Source: Gammaproteobacteria bacterium (lineage in GTDB: Bacteria > Pseudomonadota > Gammaproteobacteria > Pseudomonadales > Cellvibrionaceae). From it: DNA of 52,536 bases. The stretch spans positions 1-52,536 of the forward strand of contig SYDJ01000089.1 in the NCBI GenBank assembly GCA_005801205.1, given 5' to 3'. Numbering within the stretch: the first letter of the stretch is position 1; each line of letters begins with the position of its first letter. The position numbers and the translations under genes were made by a program. Of the stretch, positions 1 through 8,200 are shown piece by piece. The notes under the pieces were generated by a model, which had not been told where the DNA came from, searched no databases, and worked only from the letters and a program-made list of their open reading frames with translations.

Positions 1-435
1 GCGCTGTTTATCTTCACCAAGAAGATTTTAGCGGGCGAGCCTATTGATGTATTTAACTACGGCAATCACCGCCGCGACTTCACCTATATCGACGACATCG
101 TTGAAGGTGTTATTCGCACACTCGACCATGTTGCGCCAAGCAACCCCAACTGGAACGGAGATAAGCCCGACCCAGCCACCTCCAAATCGCCTTACCGCAT
201 CTATAATATTGGCTCCAATAACCCTACCGAGCTATTGCGTTACATTGAGATTTTAGAGAACTGCTTGGGCAAAAAGGCCATTAAAAACCTCTTGCCGCTA
301 CAAGCCGGTGATGTGCCCGATACCTTTGCGGATGTTGATGCGCTGATCGAAGATGTTGACTACAAACCCTCCACACCGATTGAAGTTGGCGTTGAGAATT
401 TCGTGAAGTGGTATCGTGACTATTACAAAGTTTAG
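1..435 (+). CDS. NAD-dependent nucleotide-sugar epimerase, C-terminal part (UDP-glucuronate 4-epimerase type)
   Basis: The gene is open from the first base of the window in frame 1 and stops at TAG 433-435, so its Rossmann N-terminus is missing. The visible part has the segment [18 protein letters not shown] and then [12 protein letters not shown], as in extended short-chain dehydrogenases of the UDP-glucuronate/UDP-GlcNAc 4-epimerase group (CapI/WbpP-like). It ends in a typical [11 protein letters not shown] tail. Family members invert C4 of a UDP-sugar to supply uronic acid or related sugars for exopolysaccharide. It lies on the same strand as the exosortase-type deacetylase downstream, so it probably belongs to the same EPS locus, most of which lies outside the window. 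The exact substrate cannot be told from this fragment. Confidence 0.85.
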   Translation, partial: ALFIFTKKILAGEPIDVFNYGNHRRDFTYIDDIVEGVIRTLDHVAPSNPNWNGDKPDPATSKSPYRIYNIGSNNPTELLRYIEILENCLGKKAIKNLLPLQAGDVPDTFADVDALIEDVDYKPSTPIEVGVENFVKWYRDYYKV

Positions 436-457
436 TTTTAAGTGTTATGAACCAACT

Positions 458-483
458 AAAACGGCATCCTCGGATGCCGTTTT
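458..483 (+). terminator. Rho-independent terminator after the epimerase
   Basis: A perfect 12-bp inverted repeat (arms 458-469 and 472-483, two-base loop) with an A-tract on the left and a T-tract on the right starts about 20 nt after the epimerase stop. It can work in either direction. It sits only about 20 nt before the start of the next + strand gene, so that gene would need read-through or a promoter overlapping the hairpin. Confidence 0.85.
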
Positions 484-504
484 ACTCTTAGCCAAGAGCA
501 CAAT

Positions 505-1398
505 ATGACAGCAAAAATAACTCACGCCATGACCGTTGATGTGGAAGATTACTTTCACGTTGCCGCATTCAACAAAGTGATAGACCCCAATAGCTGGGAC
601 ACTTGGCCGTGCCGTGTAGAAGCCAATACGCATAGGTTATTGCAGCTCTTTGATGACAAAAATATCAAGATTACGTTTTTTATTTTGGGCTGGGTTGCGG
701 AGCGCTACCCAGAACTCATTAAAGCGATTCGCGCGCAAGGCCATGAAATTGCCTCCCACGGCTATAGCCATCAACTTATCTACAAACAAGATCAAGATGT
801 TTTTCGAGCAGAAACAGCGAAGTCAAAACAGATTCTGGAAGATTTAGGCCAAGCGCCAGTCACAGGTTACCGCGCAGCCAGTTACTCGATTACGCGAAAA
901 TCCTTATGGGCCTTGGATATTTTGGCCGAACTGGGTTTCACGTGGGATTCCAGTATTTTCCCTACGCGCCACGACAATTACGGCATTCCCGGCAGCCCAG
1001 AAGAACCCTATAAAATCATCACCACCAATGGTAGCGCGCTCACCGAATTCCCACTCACAACTGCCAAGGTCTTTGGCCAATCTGTTCCCGCGGCGGGTGG
1101 TGGCTATTTCCGCCAATATCCCTACGCACTTTCGCGTTGGCTATTTGAACGCGCAAGCTTAAACCAAACCAAGCCGCAGATTTTCTATCTACACCCCTGG
1201 GAAATTGACCCCGACCAACCACGTGTACCCAACGCCAGCTGGTTCAGCAACTTTCGCCACTACACCAATCTCAAACGATGCTTACCGCGCCTAGAACATA
1301 TGATTGATGACTTTAACTTTGGTAGCATCAGCCAAAGCCTAGGATCAATCGACATAACCAAGTCAATCAAAATTGCAGAACTCAGTGCCGACCAGTAG
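505..1398 (+). CDS. XrtA/PEP-CTERM-system type polysaccharide deacetylase (NodB domain, DUF3473)
   Basis: This 297-residue protein has a NodB-homology fold. The metal and catalytic Asp pair is in TVDVEDYFHV near residue 10, the HxxxH metal motif is in SHGYSH near residue 94, and RAASYS follows near residue 123. The C-terminal HPWEIDP segment is typical of the DUF3473 extension found in exosortase-associated deacetylases. Such enzymes remove N-acetyl groups from exopolysaccharide during export. There is no signal peptide, which is usual for this subgroup. No exosortase gene and no PEP-CTERM substrate is visible here, so the rest of that locus should lie to the left. The start ATG at 505 is the only one that keeps the first catalytic motif. 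Confidence 0.88.
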   Translation: MTAKITHAMTVDVEDYFHVAAFNKVIDPNSWDTWPCRVEANTHRLLQLFDDKNIKITFFILGWVAERYPELIKAIRAQGHEIASHGYSHQLIYKQDQDVFRAETAKSKQILEDLGQAPVTGYRAASYSITRKSLWALDILAELGFTWDSSIFPTRHDNYGIPGSPEEPYKIITTNGSALTEFPLTTAKVFGQSVPAAGGGYFRQYPYALSRWLFERASLNQTKPQIFYLHPWEIDPDQPRVPNASWFSNFRHYTNLKRCLPRLEHMIDDFNFGSISQSLGSIDITKSIKIAELSADQ

Positions 1399-1420
1399 AA
1401 TCGCGCCCTTATCAAATTAA

Positions 1421-1494
1421 GCATCTGTAGCTCAGTTGGATAGAGTAGCGGTTTCCGAAGCCGTTGGTCGCTGATTCGATTTCTGCTAGGCGTG
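1421..1494 (+). tRNA. Degenerate tRNA-Arg(CCG)-like sequence, probably a pseudo-tRNA
   Basis: The sequence folds as a cloverleaf. The D stem is 1430-1433 with 1443-1446, and the anticodon stem is 1448-1452 with 1460-1464. The anticodon loop TTCCGAA gives CCG at 1455-1457, and the T loop TTCGATT is at 1475-1481. Conserved positions such as T8, GG in the D loop, U33 and A37 are kept. The acceptor stem (1421-1427 with 1487-1493) has one A-C mismatch and three G-T pairs. The T stem has a T-T mismatch and an A-T pair in place of the conserved last G-C. The 3' end reads CTA, not CCA. It resembles bacterial tRNA-Arg(CCG) but is eroded, so it is probably a remnant rather than a working tRNA. Confidence 0.6.
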
Positions 1495-1511
1495 CTAATT
1501 CCTTGCCCACG

Positions 1512-3041
1512 ATGACACTTATGCTGACCAAACATATTCCAACAATCCTAGCCGTCCTCATAGCCATAGTATTAGTCGCAATACTGTCGACTGGCAAAAA
1601 TGCCATTCAAATCAACCGCCAAGGCGATGCGGCTATATTTGAACAACTCATAGAAAATATTTCTACAGGAAAGGGATTCAACTCTAATGTGTTTGCGAAC
1701 ACACAGAGCTTCATTGAGGAAAAGCAATTCAAAATAACAACAGAAGAGCTCATCACTTCAAGGATTACCGCACCTGAACAGCAAGAACGAAATATGCTGG
1801 GCTTTCACGCCTACTACATACTAACGCCACTATCACTCCTGCACCCGCTGATATCTTCATCATTATTGCTGATAATCATTCAAACAAGTTGCTTTTGCGG
1901 GCTATTGCTTGCGGCATACTTTTTCGTTAAAGCGACGACCGGAAGTTATCGCGCCGCATTATTACTGCCATTATCTATTGCGTTAAACCCCAATTGGTTT
2001 ATTGGCATAATGGGGCAATTTTATCCCGATCGAATATTTTTACTGGCTGGCTTTTTGTTGTGCGCTGCTCTTTACAGTAAAGCCAAACCACAATTTATTA
2101 TTGTTACTCTTATTATCATTGCCCTAATTAATGAAAGAGCTGGAGCAATAGCAGGCCTAATTATTTTCGCACACTCTTTTTTATTTTTTCAAAGAGAATC
2201 AAGCAAGCAGTTCGCCATTGGAATGGCTATTGGCATAATTGGTATTGCGTATTTTTACTTTCAAAAAAACTACCTATTAGAAAACGTCTATTACAACAAC
2301 TTCATACCTCGCAATCTTGAAGAAGCGGTTAGAAGGCTAGAAATCCCAGGATTTATTGATAAAATTATTCTGAATTTACAGAACAATAGCGTACTGCTGA
2401 TTCTTAGCTTATGTGCACCTAGATATTTTTTAATTACACTTGCGGTCATGCTACCTAATATGATTGGTAAAATAGGCGGCGCAGAAAAAGTCAACTGGCT
2501 TACGCACTATCACTCTTACTACTTTCCAGTTTTAGCATTTTCTGCGGTTGCAGGCGGCACCAACTTATTCAATTTCTGTCAGCGTAACCACTCTAAAAAA
2601 CTTAGATTGATCTGGTTTACATGTGTTATTTCTATAATACTATTCACATATATCGCGCAAAATAATTATAAAATAAATAAGTTAGATTTGACTCCGTCCA
2701 CTGGGCTAAAAGAGTACGTAATATCATTTAAAAATTATGCCTCAGGTCAACCAACAGGCCTAGATCTTGCTGAAACAATAAGAGATAGCTTTAGCGAAAA
2801 AGATATTGTGGCTACCTCAGAGCTGGGCATGGCATTGCTACATAACAAAGTAAAGATACATGTCTTCCCTATAGGACTTTCAACAGCCACTAAAATCTTT
2901 ATTTCATGTCCATTATTAGAAAAAAGGGTTCAAGATGAAAGTATGGAAAGTAAATTAATATCGCTTGGCTTCAATCGCTCAAATGCCAGTAATAAGCCTG
3001 CTTTTATAGCTATATCCTACTGCCTACTAGAACGAAAATAA
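1512..3041 (+). CDS. Multi-pass membrane protein, DUF2079-like
   Basis: About 509 residues with roughly ten hydrophobic segments, starting with a transmembrane helix near residue 10. After the first helix comes QGDAAIFEQLIENISTG, then MLGFHAYYILTPLSLLHP. This layout recalls DUF2079 membrane proteins and other GT-C-like proteins, in which a charged periplasmic loop follows helix 1. The longest reading of this frame begins at a TTG inside the tRNA-like sequence. ATG 1512 (or 1521) is preferred because it starts just before the first helix. The gene is clearly richer in A+T than its neighbours, which suggests separate origin. It converges on the 3061-4158 gene with a 19-base gap. A sugar-transfer role from a polyprenyl carrier is possible but unproven. 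Confidence 0.7.
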   Translation: MTLMLTKHIPTILAVLIAIVLVAILSTGKNAIQINRQGDAAIFEQLIENISTGKGFNSNVFANTQSFIEEKQFKITTEELITSRITAPEQQERNMLGFHAYYILTPLSLLHPLISSSLLLIIIQTSCFCGLLLAAYFFVKATTGSYRAALLLPLSIALNPNWFIGIMGQFYPDRIFLLAGFLLCAALYSKAKPQFIIVTLIIIALINERAGAIAGLIIFAHSFLFFQRESSKQFAIGMAIGIIGIAYFYFQKNYLLENVYYNNFIPRNLEEAVRRLEIPGFIDKIILNLQNNSVLLILSLCAPRYFLITLAVMLPNMIGKIGGAEKVNWLTHYHSYYFPVLAFSAVAGGTNLFNFCQRNHSKKLRLIWFTCVISIILFTYIAQNNYKINKLDLTPSTGLKEYVISFKNYASGQPTGLDLAETIRDSFSEKDIVATSELGMALLHNKVKIHVFPIGLSTATKIFISCPLLEKRVQDESMESKLISLGFNRSNASNKPAFIAISYCLLERK

Positions 3042-3060
3042 AAATCATGGACGACAACCG

Positions 3061-4158
3061 CTACTGGAACACAATGGAGTTGAATCTTTCACGCCAAGAG
3101 TTGGCGGCTATAAATTGCGTTCTATTTAATACGCTGTCTTGATATTTTAGTGCCGACTCAACCTGCTCAAATAAACCATCAAAACCATCCACAATAAAAA
3201 CACCCGTTTGTCCGCGATACTCTAACATTTCGCCAAAAGCAGTCGTGACAACTGGAATGCCAAGCGCGCGATACTCATAAAACTTTATTGGATCCACACT
3301 CGCAGTAAGCTGATTCAAATGAAATGGAATCAAACCAACGGCAAAAGACTTCATAGCATTGATAGCCGCAGCGTGATCACACGCAGGGTGCAACTCGATA
3401 TTGATTGGCAAATTTCCTGGTGGGGCCACATAACATGGGCCAATTAAACGCACACACGCGGCGGGAAATAATGTTGCGAGATGGATCACCCAATCCCAAT
3501 CAAACCACTGCGCGATAGTCCCCACATATCCGAATACTGGCTGCTGTAGATTTAACCCTCGCACTGCGGGCGGTAAAAAATAATCCGTCATTAAACCATT
3601 ACGAATTAATTGCACATCACTACGGCGCACTTGCCAATGCTTATGCAATTGCGTCGATGAGACAGCCATTGTGGTAACACGCTGAGCGACATTTTGCTCT
3701 CGCCGAGAAAAAGCAGAGCGCGATAAGCCACGATAAAACTGCGGATAATCATCCATGGCATCATAGAAAGATTGGCACTGTGGGAGTTCATCCAAACACT
3801 GTAATGCAAGCGCAGAAGGCTTACCGATGGCGATTAGCGTTGTATCGCGCGAAGAAAAATCACGCATCTTGCGCAACAATGATTTCCACAAAAGCGCATT
3901 CACAAATTGTGAACCCGCCAGTGGTTCAATCGGTAAACTTTTGGGAGAAATAATTTCTAACCATTCTGGAGTTTCAGTATCACATGAATCAGGATTGTGT
4001 GTAACTCGTTTTAAATCGCTTAATGCAGGGAAACGTGTGGGATAAGGGTTCACCCACAACACAGGGCATTGATACTTTTCATGAAACCAGCGCACAAACA
4101 TATGTGGGCGCTGGGCAAAGCTAGACCATGCTAAAGGCGCTAGATAAATTAATTGCAT
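3061..4158 (-). CDS. GT-B fold glycosyltransferase (TuaH/GT1-like)
   Basis: A 365-residue protein beginning MQLIYLAPLAWSSFAQRPHM, the usual opening of TuaH-like family 1/4 glycosyltransferases. The first half carries the DAMDDYPQFYRGL segment. The second half holds FGYVGTIAQWFDWDWV and KFYEYRALGIPVVTT, the nucleotide-sugar binding half of a GT-B fold. It starts inside the last codons of wecB, so the two are translationally coupled. It is clearly related to the middle domain of the 1350-residue protein (compare IGYYGAIAEWFDIELI), so the two probably arose by duplication. Acceptor and donor are unknown; the role is assembly of the surface polysaccharide in the cytoplasm. Confidence 0.82.
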   Translation of the reverse strand: MQLIYLAPLAWSSFAQRPHMFVRWFHEKYQCPVLWVNPYPTRFPALSDLKRVTHNPDSCDTETPEWLEIISPKSLPIEPLAGSQFVNALLWKSLLRKMRDFSSRDTTLIAIGKPSALALQCLDELPQCQSFYDAMDDYPQFYRGLSRSAFSRREQNVAQRVTTMAVSSTQLHKHWQVRRSDVQLIRNGLMTDYFLPPAVRGLNLQQPVFGYVGTIAQWFDWDWVIHLATLFPAACVRLIGPCYVAPPGNLPINIELHPACDHAAAINAMKSFAVGLIPFHLNQLTASVDPIKFYEYRALGIPVVTTAFGEMLEYRGQTGVFIVDGFDGLFEQVESALKYQDSVLNRTQFIAANSWRERFNSIVFQ

Positions 4159-5252
4159 TGCGCCGCATACTCGCGCAGCACTTGATGAATCCGTTCAGCC
4201 GCTTTGCCATCACCATAGGGTGAAACACCGCGCGCCACTGCATGGTAAGCCGTTTCATCATCTAGCAATAGCTGGCACTCACGCACAATAGCATCAAAAT
4301 CTGGGCCTACTAATTTCACCACGCCAGCTTCAACTGCCTCTGGGCGCTCGGTTTCGCAACGCAAAACCAGCACAGGCTTAGCTAAGGCTGGTGCCTCTTC
4401 TTGTACACCGCCGGAATCGCTGAGAATAATATGCGCGCGCTGCATGGCAGCAACAAACGGTAAATAATCTAAGGGAGGGCACAAAATAATTTGTGCATGG
4501 CCATCCAAAAGCTCGTAGGCCGTTGCTTGAATATTAGGATTGGGATGCACAGGATATAAAATCTGTACATCAGCATTATTATCCGCAATGTGCTTTACAG
4601 CTCGACAAATTTCACGATAAGGCTCTCCGAAATTTTCACGGCGATGCGCAGTCACCAAGATCAAACGCTTAGTGCCATCCAGCGGTAAATCCAAGGGTAA
4701 ATGTTCCGCTGACACAGAATGCAATGCATCAATTACAGTATTACCTGTCACCCAAATTTTTTCATCGGCAACGTTTTCAGTTAATAAATTCGTACGTGAA
4801 CTTGGCGTAGGCGCAAAATGCCAATGCGCTAAACGGCCGGCAATAACGCGATTCATCTCCTCCGGAAATGGATTCTGCATATCCCAAGTACGTAAACCTG
4901 CTTCAATATGTCCAAACGGAATGCGCAAATAAAAACATGCGAGCGATACCGTCATTACAGTTGTTGTATCGCCCTGCGCCAAAACCACATCGGGCTTTTC
5001 AAGTTGCAAAACCTCATCGAGTTTAAGTAATAAACGCGCAGTCAAGGTCGGCAAAGATTGATTGGGCTGCATAATATCCAAATCAATATCAGGTACTATG
5101 CCAAACACTTCAAACACTTGATCCAGCATTTGACGATGCTGAGCTGTTGCCAACACACGCACATCAAATGCAGGATTTTTTTTCAGTTCTAAAATAACCG
5201 GAGCCATTTTAATAGCTTCTGGACGCGTACCTGCAACACAAATAATTTTCAT
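4149..5252 (-). CDS. wecB: UDP-N-acetylglucosamine 2-epimerase (non-hydrolysing)
   Basis: A 367-residue protein of the normal family length. It interconverts UDP-GlcNAc and UDP-ManNAc. The family signatures are all present: GTRPEAIKMAPVI at the N-terminus, QGDTTT, HIEAGLRTWD, PFPEEMNR, TAHRREN, and LSDSGGVQEEAPAL followed by RCETERPEA. The gene sits between the large fusion protein and a coupled glycosyltransferase in the polysaccharide operon, so it probably supplies ManNAc or a derivative to the repeat unit. No UDP-ManNAc dehydrogenase is visible in the window. Confidence 0.95.
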   Translation of the reverse strand: MKIICVAGTRPEAIKMAPVILELKKNPAFDVRVLATAQHRQMLDQVFEVFGIVPDIDLDIMQPNQSLPTLTARLLLKLDEVLQLEKPDVVLAQGDTTTVMTVSLACFYLRIPFGHIEAGLRTWDMQNPFPEEMNRVIAGRLAHWHFAPTPSSRTNLLTENVADEKIWVTGNTVIDALHSVSAEHLPLDLPLDGTKRLILVTAHRRENFGEPYREICRAVKHIADNNADVQILYPVHPNPNIQATAYELLDGHAQIILCPPLDYLPFVAAMQRAHIILSDSGGVQEEAPALAKPVLVLRCETERPEAVEAGVVKLVGPDFDAIVRECQLLLDDETAYHAVARGVSPYGDGKAAERIHQVLREYAAQCN

Positions 5253-5281
5253 GTATCAACTCAATAAATAGTCTTAAAAAA

Positions 5282-8200
5282 TCAACTTACACCAGGGCGA
5301 TAAACATGAGGAATCCACGGCCCCCATTTTTTTTCATAAGTTACTTTGTTTTCTTCAAACAGCTTTTGTCGCGTTTCAAGCTTTAATTTATTAAACGAAG
5401 CAGACAAATGATGGTGAATAAATACATCGTCAGCACAGTAAATACTAAAGCCTGCCTGCTCAACTCGCCGGCAATAATCGTCATCCTCAAAAAAGCCTAT
5501 GCCGAAAGCCTCATCTAACAAGCCCACCTTTTCATAAGCAGCACGCGAGATCATCACACAGAAAAAGGCGGCGGTGCGCAAGGGAGTTAAATGGCCGATA
5601 TGACGTAAAGTAAATTTATTCGACTCGACTAACATCTCACTCATATTGCTGTAATGGAGATTAATTTTTGCCTCATTACCTATATTGCACGTTACTGGGC
5701 CGAGTAATCCAATTTTTGGATCGCGCGCTATATGCTTCACCAAGGAAGAAATCCAACCCGGCGTGACATAAGTGTCATTATTCAGCAAAACCAAATAATC
5801 ACCGCTCGCCACCAACAACCCCTGATTATTACCCGCCGCAAAACCTTTATTATCTGGATTTAAAATAATAACGCGATTTTCACCTTGTGCAGCCCACTCA
5901 CGCAAATAGTTTGGGGTGTCATCGCTAGAAGCATTATCAACCACAATGACTTCATAATTTGAATAGTGCGAATAAACTTCCAAGCTATGCAAGCAGGCCT
6001 TGGTAAGATCCAAATTATTGTAAGTAACCACAATAACGCTTACTTTAGGTTGATGGAAACGGCTTACCGCACGCGCCAAATCACGAGCGCGATGGTGCCA
6101 AGTTTGCTGCTCAGCAAACGCTTTGCGCGCTGCAATATTTTTATCCGTTACGGGCTCAGATAAAACTGACCCCACCTGTTCAATAAAATGCGAGTGGTCT
6201 CTGCCCACGCGAACCAAGTCCCCAAACTGTTTTATCTCGGGAACATCTACTGCAACAACAGGTTTTCCTGCACCAAGATACTCATAAATTTTGACAGGGT
6301 TAGTGGCAAGAATTAGTGGTATTACTTTAAAGGGTAGTAGGCAGACATCAAATGCATAAAGATAATGAGTAAGATCTTTGTAAGCCACTTCCCCAGTGAA
6401 AATAATATTTTTTTGTGTCGACAATTGCGACTCAGCATTAACCGTATCTGCGCCCACAAGCAGCAATAAGCAATCAGAAAAACGCTCTGATAGCTGGCGA
6501 ATTAATTCGATATCGAACCACTCCGCTATAGCGCCATAGTAACCAATAATTTTACGTCCTTGAGGGTCGCGATAAATATTCAAAGGCGTTTTAGCAAAGT
6601 ATTCAAATTCACCCGCATTGCGAATAATTTCGCGATGCGGAGTGTATTTGGCAACAATATCATCCAGAAAGCCAGATGTCGTAATGGTTAAGTCTGCCAC
6701 CCGGAACAACTCATGCTCTAAGGCGATAACTTCTTTACCCGTATTTTCGAACCCTTCATGGTGATCCATGCAATCATAAACCAATTGGCTATTGGGTATG
6801 CGTTGCGCAATAGGCGACCAAAATGGATGCTGCACTATATTAATAATCTGACCCGCATTGGCCCATAACAACAGCTCGCCCATGCTGCCAAGCAACTCTT
6901 TTCTCACTTGGTCGCTAGGCGCATGGTGATAAATAATTGTCGGCGTATTCACACACAAATGAATTTGAAAAAGCCTACCCTCTTTATCCAAGGGCTCAAC
7001 AGAGAATCCTGCAGCTTTGGCTTCGATTAAATTAGACGATATATAAAAAACACGGTCGCCCTCCGCTGCCAATGCTTGTGCAATTTGCTGCGGACGCTGA
7101 TGACGAAAATGCCAATCAATCACGCCCCACACAATAAAATCTTTACCTGATGTTAGCGCAGGCATTACAGGCGGTTGAAAGTCTGACTGGGGCTGCGATG
7201 GGCTCTCTTGAATTTCTGCAGTCACCATTACAGCCGGCTTACTCACCATGGAGCGCAGCCATTTCCCAAACAATGCACGATTAATATTTTGCAAAAAAAC
7301 AGGGAGTTTTTGATTTAGCTTGCGCAAGCCCAACAAAATTTTACTTTTATCATCCACAGTCAACCCGTGTTTAATGAGGCGCAATATAAAGCGCAATGGG
7401 CGAGTCATTCTCCATGAGCGGCTTTGCAATATCATTTGGGTTTGTAAAGACAAACCATGCAACTGATTGCTTAACTGCCCAATCAATAAGTCTCGCTCTT
7501 GAGTCAACGCAAATAACCGATTAATTTCGTATTGCGCAGTCTCCAATTGCTGATTTAAATTGACGATATGCGCATCACGTTCCAATGTCGCAGCGAAGGT
7601 GCGATTGGTTTCATCATTGGACCGCAATAATGCGGCATTTAATTCAATTACATTGTGATTTAATGCTGTAATTTTTTCATCGCGATCCGAAAGGGCTGCC
7701 ATCATGCGATTAATTTCACTTCCAATCATCAATAATTCCTGGTTCAAATGGACAATATGTCTATCTCTCTCAAGAGTAGAGTCAACCAGACGCTGCCTCT
7801 CCTCATTCAACGACGCTATGTTAGCGTTTAAGCCAGTAATATGTTCATCACGCTGCAAGGTCGCAGCAAACATACGCTGATTATCCCCATTCAACGATGC
7901 TATGTTATCGTTTAAGCTAGCAATATGTTCATCACGCTCCAAGGTCGCAGCAAACATACGCTGATTATCCCCATTCAACGATGCTATGTTATCGTTTAAG
8001 CTAGCAATATGTTCATCACGCTGCAAGGTCGCAGCAAACATACGCTGAATCTCTTTTTCAGCAGATAATAATTGCCGACCTAATTCAATGACTTTCTCAT
8101 CGCGCTCAGTGATCGCAGTTATTAGCTGCTCATTTAAACTTGCGATCTGCTGATTCAAACTAAGAATATGATTATCTCGCGCTCGTGACGACAACTTAAA

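Noticed and set aside
505-1398. PEP-CTERM substrate search around the exosortase-type deacetylase
   Set aside because: No protein in the window ends with a PEP motif, helix and basic tail; the rest of that system must lie outside.
7790-8041. CRISPR-like direct repeats
   Set aside because: Units are adjacent with no spacers and lie in frame in a coiled coil.
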